Source: Sipunculus nudus (lineage: Eukaryota; Annelida; Sipuncula; Golfingiida; Sipunculidae). From it: 64,000 nt of DNA. Below the pieces are notes generated by a model that saw only the letters and a list, made by a program, of their open reading frames with translations, ran no database searches and was not told the DNA's origin. Every line of letters begins with the position of its first letter. Positions within the stretch are counted from its first letter, which is position 1. Position numbers and translations under genes: made by a program. Positions 22,451 to 34,991 of this stretch are shown one piece after another. The DNA lies in assembly GCA_026874595.1 (NCBI GenBank), contig CM049306.1:57976019-58040018 (forward strand). The letters run 5' to 3'.

Positions 22451-25408
22451 TTTTAAACAATCGGAGATGGCCTTTGTAATCATCCCCCTGATATTCACAG
22501 TAAAATTTATACCTTCGATATGAATAATTTGAATTATTGACTTTGGTTCTATTTCTGAGTTAAGCACGAAATAGTATACATCTAAAACAGGTTTAGAATT
22601 AACATATACTAGGAACATAAAACTTTAATTTTAAAATCGTATACTTAATTGTATATATATGAAATGTGTCACACAGAAATAAAATGTATATATAGCTGTT
22701 CCAACTTTGATTACCCTCCCACGTATGCGAGTCATTCCCCACCCTTGAAGATAAATTGACACCACTGAAAAGATCTCTTGATTGTTATAGCTTCGATTAT
22801 GAATAAACGAATGATTCTGAAGCAATTGATGTTCAACCATAATCACATACAACTAGGTTGCGCTTAGGCTTTTATGTCGTTCATTTGCATTGTAATAATT
22901 ATCCACTGTACCGAATTAAAAACACGTGGACAGCTGCAGGATAATCAAAAGGTCTATTGTGTATAACATGTTAACATACTAGGAATCAGGTTATGATGAC
23001 ATTGTGACGAAAGGGTTTCAAAGTGTTTGGCTTTCATAAGTTTTGTTTCCAGTTTTGAGCGGCGTGAGCGTTGTTAACAGCAAGTTAAGCCATGACGACA
23101 TAGTTTTATGACCGTACAACCTAGAGACAGCCTGCTGGAGTGAACAGAGGTGTACGAAATGTAAAACGTAACGGAGTAATCTCTTCCGAGACTAAGGTGC
23201 CACCTGCTAACCGGTTGAACATTGTCTCTAAGAATCAACGAAACCCTTTAGGAACAGCTAAAAAGGTTTTATGTGTCAACGTTGTATTAATCGCATTCTT
23301 TCACCCAAACGGTACAAGTATTTATTGAAAGTTTAGTTATATTAACACTGATTTTCAAATCAAAGAAAAATTACATAATTATTTAGAAAATTCAATTAAA
23401 CAGTTTTTTTTATATCAATCTTATCTTTTCTATTTCGATTTACCCCTAAAAGTATTATTAATTCAATGTGTATTCTTATTTGTATTTACAATGTTTAATG
23501 GGCATCTCAATTTGCATTCATGAGTGTGTTGAGAAGAAATGGTGGCAAAGAGTATAGGGTTGGTGTATTCCATCTATTTAATTCGGCATCGTGGGAGTTA
23601 TATAAGATATAAAATATATTAAATAAATAGAAGTGAAGCTTAGTAAATCCCTGGATACATGTTTACTAGAGTCTGGGTCCCTGTCAGGGTCACACCAAAT
23701 TCCTGGCAACTTGTTGCCGATGGTCTACCGGGAGGAGAGTCCGGGAGGCAGAGATATTCATTATACTGGTGGATACATTTACAATGCAATACATTATTAT
23801 GACTACCTTTAAAAACATTGGTAGCTGTGAAGAGCTCAGGTCGCTGGAAAATGAGGGCTTAGCATTTAGTCATAGCATCATACAGATTTCTATAAGGTTT
23901 AGTAACAAGCTCATTTATATAATAATGTTAATAAATATAAATTTACAAATAACAGCTAGAACCATGTAGACACGTCTTTACCTTTTTAATGGAAATGTGA
24001 ATAAAATATGAGATTTGTCCAAGGTTAAGTGAAATGATCTGGATGGGAATAAAAAAGATAATAGAAACAACCATAAAACACATTATGCTTAGCTAATTTA
24101 ACTGTGGTTAAAGTCGAAATGCATATACCCAAAACCAACAACTTTTATAGTAAACTATATATTGTGCATATGCTTTTATTACTGATTTAACAGGGCATAA
24201 TGTTTCAGTCTAAAACTTCCATGAATTAGTAAGTGGTTATAAACCTTTGACATAATAGAAGATAATATAAGCATATAAGAAATTACTTACAATCAAACAA
24301 GAGAATTGCTAAGCCTCTAGGGAACAGAGCGAAATTACTGCACCCGTCCCACAGAGATTGTCTGGTATCATAAAGACTCGGACAGATGATGAAAATGTAT
24401 TTTACTTATGAAAATACTTAAAACTCTGGATAAAGGGTATGACGCTCCGCTCCTCACAATAGGGGGTAGAACAAAAGAAACGCGGTTAATGGACATTGTG
24501 GGCCATTGATGCCCATATTTAGAAAAATGGGGAGAAAAACAACGTATTAAACAGCTATCACATTATTTAAAAACACACGGAAACTTTTCTCAAGCTTTTG
24601 TAACAGAGTGCGATTTTTATTAAGAAAAATGCTATAAACCATGATACGTTCTGTAATTATGTGATGAAAGTGTGTGGCTTTGCTATTAGCGGCGGAGCCT
24701 ACGGCTCAGTCTGTACAACATTTTGAAGTTTTTCTTTGTTAAAAATTATAATCTTTTGTTATTACATGGAATTATTGCAATTATTTTTTCTTCATGATGG
24801 ACAAAGGTGAAGTTTTGACATAATACGTATATAAAATATCCGAAAAGCAGAACAATAGTGACAGTAATTGCACGCCCCCTGTTGAAACGTGGGCTATTAT
24901 TTTCATGTGGAAAGAGGCCTCGCTTGCATAGACAAAGGACTGATGTTTACAAAATAGCCTGCTGTGGACATCCGACGGTTTTCCATAGCTTGAAACAGTG
25001 ACTTTAAAATGATATGTATATATAACCAATTTATCATCTGTTTCAACATGTCATACCGGGAGAGTAAAAGCAGGGGGTATCCTAGCGATGCTATTTCAAG
25101 TGTTGTTTTATCTTTTTTTTTAACACACTATGAACTGAGATTGATTTTTCGAATCAAATTACAAATTAATTTCATAAGCGCCGTTTTAATAAAATATGAC
25201 GGGAATTATATATATGGTAAAAGTAATTTTGACCTATTCTTGCTATTTCTATGATGATAATCTTAAATTAGTTTATATTTCATTCTTCCTTTTTTTTCTT
25301 TTAGATTTTTTTTTCAGTTTCCCTATAAATACAGTTAATCCCTCCGTTATCGTCTCCTTCTTTTACTTTAGCCAGCATCATGAATAAAATAAGCCTATTG
25401 GTCAATTA
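19027..25408. other. Gene-poor AT-rich stretch
   Basis: Many short open frames on both strands (for example 19450-19689 plus and 19919-19695 minus) but none with a recognised domain or paired splice signals. A CA microsatellite lies within it. Around 20830-20960 a GC-richer block resembles a degenerate dispersed repeat. Confidence 0.4.
22425..22450. repeat. (CA)n microsatellite
   Basis: An uninterrupted alternating AC run. Confidence 0.95.
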
Positions 25409-25418
25409 TATATATATA

Positions 25419-25455
<37 letters not shown>
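25409..25455. repeat. (TA)n microsatellite
   Basis: A TA run with one interruption. Confidence 0.9.
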
Positions 25456-25458
<3 letters not shown>

Positions 25459-26260
25459 TTCTTTTTTATACGGTAGACCGACATTGGTAAAATACAAATG
25501 AGAATGGTTTTAAAAACTGGTGACGTCATTCTGAGGTCAGGCGGTGCAGACTCCCCGGCCAAAAACTCACTACTGCGTCGCGAATTCAAACGAAGGGCTA
25601 TAGATTCAGCATCCTCTGTTCTGATAAGAAAGTATATCTGCCGGCCTCAATTCAAACGGCTATACATCTTCAAAATCTTGCCAGTCTTTGTGATGCTGGT
25701 CCACAAAGAGGAATTTTCCATTTTCACGGCACCTCTGTTCCCGAAGTATTGATTAACTTTGGCAACAAATGTTTACATAACAACATTGACCGCTGTTAAA
25801 CCGGATGATTCATCGCGAACGCTCATCTGTGCTTTGCGTGACAAAATATCGTCCATAGCAGAACATGCCTCCATCCCTGTGATTCCATCTAGTACATTTG
25901 TGGTTTACATGCACTAGCGTGGGATAGCTCATATCACGTAATCACGCTAACTCCTATAGGGTCATGTGTCATAATATAGTAACAGGGGCGGATCCAGGTG
26001 GTACGGGGTTAAACCCCACCGGTTCTTTTTAAGTATTGGTCCATGGCCTGTTGGTGGTGCTCTATGTAGAATGAGTATAAGGGTAGCCTTACTACAAGCA
26101 GTGGTGGATCCAGAAATGAAAGAACAGTGGGCGTTTTTATTGTGCTGGGGGCTGATATAACTGTGTTCTTACACCTAAGTTCTTAAAATTTGTTTTGTAT
26201 ATATATTATATATATATTATTATTATAAGTATTATTATTATTATTGTATTGCCAGACAAA

Positions 26261-27060
26261 GTCGGGATACTATGGTTTAGGCACGGTCGCGCCGCCGTCC
26301 CCGCTCCCGCCGCAGAGATTTCTTTTAGGAGAGATAACTCGTAAAAAATTTCACGGATATTTACCAAACTTGATCTGTGCATAGACCTGGGTAAGAGAGC
26401 AAAATCTTTTTAAAATGGGGTCATGACCCTTACTAGGAGAGAGACCTTGAATAGATTCATTTCGGGAGAAAATCACACCAGTTCTTAAATATCTCAAGAA
26501 TATTGCATGGATTGATCCATGATTGATCTTGGATAGTGTTGTCATGTACCTGAAATTGGTGGCGCCACCTATTATCTTTTTCTTTTTTCGCGCCTTTTAA
26601 TACCCCTTCATATAGGGTTATGGGATGATGTATATTTAAATTGGGGTCATGACCTTCAATTTGAGAGTGCCCTTGACCTTGAATATTTCCGTATTTGGTA
26701 AATATCATACAAAATCTTAAATATCTCAATAAGGAATGCATGGATTGGTTAAAAAATCAAATTGACCGAAAATCTTGGATAGCTTTGTCTTCTGTGGAAG
26801 AGAGGTAGCGCCACCTTCTGTCCTTTTCTTGTTTTCGCACCTTTTAATACCCCCTTCATCGCACTTGACCGTACTGTGAGTATTATAAGTCAAAAATTAT
26901 TGGACAAATTTCGTTCATATTATGCATATACAGAGATATTGGTTACGAGATGGGGTATATTAAAATTGGGATCATGACCTCTTCTTAGAGAGTGGCTTTG
27001 ACCTTGAATATTCCCATATTTGGTGAAAAATATTGTTTCTCAAGTTGATAGATGGAAGAA
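26261..27060. repeat. Dispersed repeat family, copy 1
   Basis: The block starts with a G/C-rich segment (CGCGCCGCCGTCCCC) and continues with two to three diverged ~250-bp subunits containing GGGTCATGACC, GAGAGTGgCCTTGACC, AAATCTTAAATATCTCAA and GCATGGATTGGT. The same order of landmarks is found at 45010-45490. TGACCTTGA occurs at 26674-26682 and 26999-27007. No coding capacity is seen. Confidence 0.7.
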
Positions 27061-27125
27061 CGATGATGGCTTGCCAAGTGTCAGTATATGCAGCTGAAGA
27101 TTGGGATCTATTCTTACTGGAGGTG

Positions 27126-27144
27126 GCGGCGGGGGGGGGGGGGG
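27126..27144. repeat. Poly-G tract
   Basis: A long, nearly pure G run; such tracts are prone to replication and assembly error. Confidence 0.85.
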
Positions 27145-27639
27145 CTATTGTCTGGGGCCAAGAATTCTAGTTAATATTATTATTATTATTACGCAATATT
27201 TCAGTAGAACATTTTTTCACCAAGTTTTCCTTAAATTTAATTATGGGTACATAGAGGAGGGTATGGGCGGGGATGTCCCCGTCTCATATTGGGACTTTTT
27301 TGGGGAATAACTGGGGAAAACATACACAAAATGAGAATAATTTAAGCCGAACTTGTGGGGGTGGGGGGTATTATGTTATTATAAAGTGTCCTTAATTTCA
27401 TGTTGCATACGCATGAGGTTTAAAATAATTCGGAACCTATTTTCGGTGTCAAAACCTATCCTTAAGAAATTATATCTAACGCTTCATTAGGTTTGACCAT
27501 TTTGTCTCTGAAGCGCCGGTGTGGTTCGAACAGTCGAACTCCTCCGAATCGCCCTGCCCCGTTTAACCCTACCCCCGCAAGGTTAACCCCCTCCCCCCGC
27601 GACTTAGCTGTGGAACTTTTCTAATCTATAATATATCTA

Positions 27640-27800
27640 TAATATGATTAATTCATATATATATATAGATATATATAACGGATATATTAATGGATGTATA
27701 TGTATATATATGTGTGTGTTATATATATGTGTATATATATGTGTGTATATATTAATATATATAATAATATATACATATATATGGATATATATAAGGGTTA
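27640..27800. repeat. Imperfect TA/TG-rich microsatellite
   Basis: Compound ATATAT/GTGTGT sequence; the apparent reading frame through it is low-complexity. Confidence 0.85.
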
Positions 27801-28465
27801 TGAATTATAGGACTGAGAAAATGGATCCCTCGGAAAACAATGATAATGGGAAAATCGCGAAAAAAAATTAACATCTTCAATATAAAGTCAACCACAGTTT
27901 TCTATCGTGGTGTAAACGGTTAACTCCTCCTAATAGTCTAAATCCGCCACTGAGTATCGCCACAAACATCTAATACAAAATAATTTTATTCCTGTATACT
28001 TAACGTAATGAATATCGTGACGAAAAATAGCTTGGTTCTCACCCTGATCACAGTCAAACCCAATTCCCTGAGCAGTAGGAGAGGCAGGGAACCAAGCTAG
28101 ACGAGAAGTCGTAAGCAGGAACCGCATCAGTAACAGGTAATTGCCTCGTTTATGATTTTAGGGTAAACTTTACAGGAATATAGAGTAGCAAAAGATGACG
28201 ACCATTACATAAAACGGCGTTCATGAGCGTGATCGTCACTGATCTGTCGAAGGGCGTGTCAGGCAGTTCTAAACAAATTTTAATAACATGAAGAAAAGGG
28301 CAAATACTGCTTGTTTAGTCAGCGACTAATACACAGTGTCACTTATTCCTGTTTATTGGTAGGAGAAATGCATAAAAAATATATCCAACCTTTTACTTGT
28401 CAAAAGTCAGTTAACTCTAAAAGAAATAACCATGATCACTAAAGAGGGTGTACATTTAATAATAA

Positions 28466-28489
28466 CCCCCCCCCCCCCCCAAAAAAAAA
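28466..28489. repeat. C15A9 homopolymer pair
   Basis: Fifteen C followed at once by nine A. Confidence 0.9.
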
Positions 28490-28931
28490 TGTCTATTAAA
28501 GTTGGTAAGAGGTTTCTTGTAAGCCAAAGATATGTAAATAAGAATTAACAATTATCAAGAAACATATGCAGCTTTCGACCAGGAAGGTTTCACCAGTGCA
28601 TGTCATCAAATCGTCTACAAATGCTTCCCAAAGACTGGTTGTAATTAAGTATATAATCTATTGGATGTTACTATCTCACATATGCAGTCAAACAGCAAGA
28701 GAGTTATTTCATAATAACACTAAATTGTTAGTTTAAGCTTTTCTTTGCGGCCAAGGAATATATGATGTTGTCAACAGTTGTGACATCTTGTGTCACAATA
28801 AATCAAAATTCTGATTATCATGACTTAGTCCCTAAGATACAATACATCAATATTGAGCTTGTACCATCCACCAAGCTGTATGTTTGTACCATTGGCCAAC
28901 CCTCATAAACACGTTGTAAAAATCTTTCACA

Positions 28932-29382
28932 CCTTTCACACCGGGTCTACGTAGAGTTGCGTAGTGCGGCGTACCGACTACGCCGATCTTACGCTTCCCT
29001 AAGCTGTGCTAACGCTGGCTTACGTGGCAATACGCCGAGGAACGCAGAGGGGTACGCGAGAGAGACGCAAAATAATTTAAACCTGTTGATTTTTTTCGCG
29101 TAATGTCGGCTTACAGCAATGGACTCAGAAAGTAGGCAATCATTACGCAAGTCTACGCAACACTACGCTGCTGTACGCTACTGTACACCATGCCTAGGCA
29201 AGAGTACGCTTCCCTACGCCAGTACGACGAAATACCTCATCGTACGCCAGCCTGAGCATAGCGCACGCAGGGACTACACTGATCCTGCGCGTAGCAACAT
29301 TTTTTCATGAGTACGCAGCCTAATTTAGGCGTACTCGGTACGCCGAACTACTCATCACTACGTGGCCCCGGTGTGAAAGGGG
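28932..29382. mobile_element. Inverted-repeat element rich in TACGC motifs
   Basis: The left end CCTTTCACACCGGG (28932-28945) and the right end, which reads CCCTTTCACACCGGG on the other strand (ending about 29382), begin imperfect inverted arms of about 50 bp that share CGGCGTACCGA(C/G)TACGCC. The interior is packed with TACGC/GCGTA in both orientations, far above the AT-rich surroundings. It has no coding capacity, so it would be a non-autonomous MITE-like element. Target duplication is unclear. Confidence 0.7.
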
Positions 29383-32300
29383 CTTAACGCCATCAAAGTT
29401 TTGTCTATACCATCGACTCAGCGAGATAAATATATTGTGTACACAATAAGCCGACCAGCATTAATATTTTGTTTACACCATCGGCCACACGGGAACTTCC
29501 GCAGCCTCCGAAACACCCAGCCTATTAAAAGGTCCCCTATACATATAACCAATTAAGGGTCATGTTTCAGCGGAGTCTGTTTGACGATTTACTCATTTGT
29601 TAGCAGAATTATGAAAACGCCCACTAAACTCATTTCAACGAATCTTTTTGAATATTCTTTCATGTTTCATTTAATATTTGATAGTAATTCTAGATATGTG
29701 TCTCGGTGAACGTAAATTTAAGAGTATTTATTCAAACCTGTTTTGCTCGTGCCAATAGGAATTAATTTTATTCGAGAAGAATCAAACATGCGCTTTCTCC
29801 TTCAAATTTCAAGTTGAACAGACGCGACTTATTTTTGTCACAAGAGTCTGTTCACTCCTGATACTCAAGTATGGCAGTACCCCTAGATCATCTTCAGTTC
29901 TGTTCACTTGTATCTCTATTGGGATTCCTAAAGGGATTTCAGAATGTCTGAAACTGAAAAAAGGCTTGTGTCCTCAAAAAAAAAAAAAAAACAAGGCTTA
30001 TATCTTCAATGCAGCCATCAGTTAAAACACACAAGAAATCGCTTGGACAGAAAACGTTTGATAGATATTTGTTTAATATTGGCCAACCACAGGAGATATA
30101 TTAGGTTAGTTATTTTTATTGAGACAGGAATTTTGCATGTATTCTTGCGTTTACGAAAAGCTGGTCCTAGCTGTTTGTATTGATTTTCTCAAAACAAACG
30201 GGGCAACATATTCATACAAGTCATGGTTTCAGGCCCTTCACATATATAATAAACTGTATTATCGTAACCTTACTATATATATATATATATATATATATTG
30301 TATATATATATATATCACAAATATAAATTATAATGAATACACATATATTCTAATGGTGTGTTTCCATGTGCGCATTTGTTAGTGTATGCGTAATGCGTGA
30401 AAACGGTGGTGTTTCCATGTGATATCGAAAGATGTTGTTACATAAATATGAGACTTAATTCATATGGTCACAAATAATTGACACACACACATACACACAC
30501 TCAAGAACGTTTTCATGCGACTTACCCCTGTTATTGATTATATCGTCATTCCCCATGTTGACACCAATTAGTTTATAACTTTCATTGGCTGTGTTTATTG
30601 CGGGGTGTTCTTCAGGTACACCTCAACAGCCAGATATGACATTTTTGGCGTAAATGCATTTTTAGTTCTAACCACCTAGTAGGACCAAGATGGAGGTAAG
30701 CCGAGTCAGGTTTGTTATACTCTTCCTAACTACTCCTTTTATTGAAGGACACACTGAAAACACAAAGTCTTCAGTCTGAATACCTATAAAGGACTCAAAC
30801 TGATGTCTATTTTGTGTACTTTCTGATCCCTCCGAGAAAAGGTTCTTCAGCTGATCAGTTAGGCCTACAGACTTAGATTGATCAAATTGAATTCCTTCCC
30901 ATACAATATATATTAGTTCTGAAAGACTTTATAAATAACATCTTATCATTATAGGCACTTTTCTTGGTATTCCTGAAGACTTAATGAGAGCTTTAGAGGA
31001 AGGTATTTAACTGGGAATTTACTTCAAATGTATATATATGATATTATAAAGCAGGTACTTTTATAAAGGTAAGAGGCCATGATATCACTTTAGATAGTAA
31101 ACCAGGTTTACCATAGCTTTTAGGGTACATTAATTTAAACATAAACAAATAGAGTCAACTTAGTATTCCATTAAATATTTATTTTACAAAAATATGTAAT
31201 CAACTAAACATCCGAACTAAAAAGCTACAAATCAAACAACAGAGAAATATTCACATAAGTTAAAGTAGAACCAAATAGATTTTATGGTGAATACATTATT
31301 TAAGCAAACAATGAAACACCAATTCCGATCAACACATTATTTTCAAATACACCAATATATGGATTGCTGTATGAATTTAAACACAAGTACATTAGTTTTG
31401 TGCATCGAATTGTCCTTATTGCATAGAGCTTCAGTTACACAACATATGTCAGATATGCAATTTATTGGAGGACAATTAGGACGCGGTAAAAGATTATAAG
31501 AAAGTAGGCCTTATCTGGAGATACGCTACAAAAGGACTTTTAGTAAACCGCATCAGGGCACACAAATGCATGCGCAGTCACACACATCTACACATTATGC
31601 ATATGTATATTTAAAGCCAAGAAATAATGTCAACAGTTTACGCATTCAGATATAATCATAATTTTTAAGAAAAAAACATTGTTTTATTACGAAACTAAAT
31701 AAAATTACTCATGTTAGGATATAGGAAAAAGATTGCGACATAAATTTGAATATACCAGTTGCAAACCAGACCACAAACTGTTCAATAAATGATAAATAAC
31801 AAAAAATTGTAATATATCATTGGGTGAACGCTTACCGTAAACGAACGTCGTTAGTATCATGCTTCTATTTTAGTATTTTTAGTTAAATAAAAGTATTCTA
31901 GCATTCATCGGGATAACTGAAGTCCTGGCTTGGTTTCTTAAAATAGTTTCGGGGTACAAAAATGTTAATACTTACCAGCTTCTGAACGGCCTCCCTTGAC
32001 ACAAGATTGATTTATACATCTCTCTGCCACACGTTGTGCGATGCAAATAAACATTGAAGAAATCGACTGTTAGACTTCATGTCCCTTGGTGTGACGTATA
32101 TATTGTTTATGGAAACGTTCCCAGAGACCAGTGATCATTTGGCCACAACTAAAATAGACGCGGTCCGTGCAGGGATGGAGACAACCCAGCCATCTCTACG
32201 TGCGCCGGGGCAGCGACTGTTCGTGAGACAAAACAAGTCTGCCAGAATGGCTCGCCGTTGAGGTGATCTTATATTTCTCTATGGATTACAAACAAGGAAG

Positions 32301-33680
32301 TGAAGGTACCTGACGTAAAGCGTCAGTGAGCGGATTTGGCGTGAAGCCGACGGTCGGCTACTTTTTCCCGCCTTTAATTCGGGGAACCGGACCCCCGGGA
32401 GTCGTCTGCTGTATCACGACTACGTGACGACGGGTAACAACTCAAGCAGCGCCGATGGACCCGCCTCTGGAATTCAGTATTAACCAAATTACTTCGGCAA
32501 CTTCTTTCCTGACTTAAATTATTCTAAACTACAGGAGACTCGTCAGGATCGTTTGACATCCAAATGGAATTGTGTGACCAGAAATATCCAGTCCATCGTT
32601 TATTCCTTTAACTAATCACATGATTCCTTTTGACTCTTATATAAATCCTATGTTTTTCTATTATTTCCTATGAAAAAAAATTCCAATATTTTCCAGTGTT
32701 TCCGATATAATTGTTGTTATTCAATGATTATTGTTAGACATTTGTACATGTAAGTGTTACAGCCATACAAGCAAAGCCTTCTGATTCTGTTAAACAGACA
32801 TTTAGACGCTTCTTAGAAAACAAATGTCCATGTTAATTTACCATGGAAACCATGATTGTGCAGTTAAATATATTTTTGTCTCAGTTCCAGCTATAACTTT
32901 CATATATTTTTTGGGGAGCCGAAGGAGTCCTGTTATCAATAACCGGTCTGACAGTGAAACTTTAATCGTCAAATTCACAGATTCTGTTGTCAGCGAATGC
33001 AACTGATATCTGGAAGTCACGCTTTCGAGACTGTGTGACGTTTAACATGTATATCACAATTATTGGTACATAAAGTACATTTACACTATCCCTCTTTGTT
33101 TTGATAACATATCAATCAATATTTTTATCCGACGCTAGACTTTTACCAACGGGTCAGTTGTTTATGTATGCTTTAGGAGGCACGTCTTCATTTATTTACT
33201 TTTTTTTTTCATTGTAATGGCTCATTCGTTAATGCTTGTTTAAGTTTATGTGTCATCATTAGATCTGCAAAATATCTTAAGACTGATCAGGCCCAATATC
33301 CGATTATGATCAAGTGATCCATAAATACAGTAAAAAGGAAAAATAGATATGAAATAAAAGCTCCTCTGTTATTATCGATTCAAACCGATTGCAGATTTTA
33401 CTGAATCCCCGATCTACCAATGAACATCTACAACTTGGAAATCGACTGAGGCATTCAATTTGTAACACCCTTCCCTAGGATGGGACTAATAAAATAAAAA
33501 AAAATACATAAAAAAGTACTGTAAATTAAAAACATATATGTTTGAATTAGTTCCAGTCAAAACTCATTGGGCAGGACCCATGTGTACAGATTACACTTAT
33601 CCCAGTTAACATATAGCGGACCATCTACAAAATGGAGCTCTATATCAGCCATAACCATTCATGCGTGCCCCTATAAAGGG
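29383..33680. other. Gene-poor AT-rich stretch
   Basis: It contains a (TA)n tract and short unrecognised frames. An isolated strong donor (GCTG|GTAAGT, minus, exon side ending 31976) has no convincing partner acceptor or recognised coding sequence. Confidence 0.4.
30274..30316. repeat. (TA)n microsatellite
   Basis: Two TA runs separated by TTGTAT. Confidence 0.9.
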
Positions 33681-34088
33681 GGTAATTGTGTAGTTTAGGG
33701 GGTTTTTATAAAGGGCCTATTTTACGATTTTTAACGCAAATTATAAAAAAAGTTAAATTCTATAATATATAGAGTAGATATATAAGTGTAGAAAAATTAA
33801 GGGTTATATTATAAAAGGTGGTGTTGAATGAGAGTAATTGTGTCTTAAAAGTCGACTTCATTGGCTTAAATTTGTATCTCCCGCCCTGACGTTATGCATA
33901 ACGTTCATGACGTCGCCAGGAGAACAAGCTATATTTGAGCAATTTATGTAATTTTTTATCAAATATATTTGTTATTAAACTATATGCCTTATTCTTATAT
34001 ACTTATACATTTCTTCTTATTATATATGCGTTAAAATAGGTAAAATAGGCCTTTCATAAAAAACAATTACCATAACTACACAGTTACC
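33681..34088. mobile_element. 408-bp inverted-repeat (MITE-like) element
   Basis: The left arm 33681-33738 and right arm 34088-34027 (reverse complement) align over about 60 bp: both start GGTAA(T/C)TGTGTAGTT and contain AGGCCTATTTTAC or GGGCCTATTTTAC followed by TTTTAACGCA. The interior is A/T-rich and non-coding. Confidence 0.65.
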
Positions 34089-34590
34089 ATATACGGTACT
34101 TTATAGATGTTGACTCCATAAGTGCTGAAAAAAATGGTTGAGTGATTTTTAATCAATTACAGTTGCTTGTACACATAGATGTGCAGTTTGTATGATATCA
34201 CAGTCAGCCAGTGTAGCATTGTAACTATCTTAAATCTTTCCTTTTAGATATTCTTAAATCAACTTAATAAAACCCTTGTCCTGTTATTGACTTAGAACGG
34301 CGTGTTTATTCATTTCTTTCATATATTAAAATCATATTCGAATGGTTAAAAAGTACTTTATAGGTTGAAAAATATTTAATAACTTTATACCTGGTTGACT
34401 AATTTTATTCCTGTAATTTTAATTCCTGTTTAAACATTGAAAAACATCTGAGTTTATTCCTGTTTTTAATATTGTTATAAACTGTTGTGATATTCAATGT
34501 AAAAAATATTACTGTTTTTTTAATGTAAATGGCATATCGAAACTTATAATTCCTAGATTTTGGAGTCAGGGTCAATTAATAGGATAACCT

Positions 34591-34668
34591 ATCTTGAGAT
34601 GGGTCTAAACCAATAACCGACAGCAATTATCTTAAGATGGACGTTATCGGGTCAGCCAATCTTAAGAT
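34591..34668. repeat. Three copies of the palindrome ATCTTAAGAT
   Basis: ATCTTGAGAT (34591-34600), ATCTTAAGAT (34629-34638) and ATCTTAAGAT (34659-34668), each followed by GG. They lie about 110-190 bp upstream of an ATG at 34781 that opens a hydrophobic 29-codon frame ending at a possible donor AAG|GTAGGC (34867). Confidence 0.5.
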
Positions 34669-34935
34669 GGGTCAGGTTGGAAGATGGCGCTCAACATCGT
34701 CGTAGGTGATGACTGGCACTGGTACTTTTCGAGTACTTTGTATCGCCAAAATAATCAGATATTGTGACTGATAAAGTAAAATGTTTATATCTATAACGGC
34801 GATAATCTTAGGTTTGTTTAATGTTTCACTTAAGGCGCATGCTCGTGGAAAAAGGACTGTTGTCAAGGTAGGCCAGTGTCGCATCGTCCACCATAAAACA
34901 AACTTAAGGCGAAAAATGAATTTTGTGCTAAAGCA

Positions 34936-34937
<2 letters not shown>

Positions 34938-34990
<53 letters not shown>
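34938..34990. repeat. (TA)n microsatellite
   Basis: A long uninterrupted TA run. Confidence 0.95.

Positions 34991-34991
<1 letters not shown>

Noticed and set aside
29119-29310. 63-codon frame in the TACGC-rich element
   Set aside because: It is a by-product of the GC-rich motif repeats.
31976-32060. Strong minus-strand donor GCTG|GTAAGT with an open upstream frame
   Set aside because: No matching acceptor, start context or downstream exon was found.
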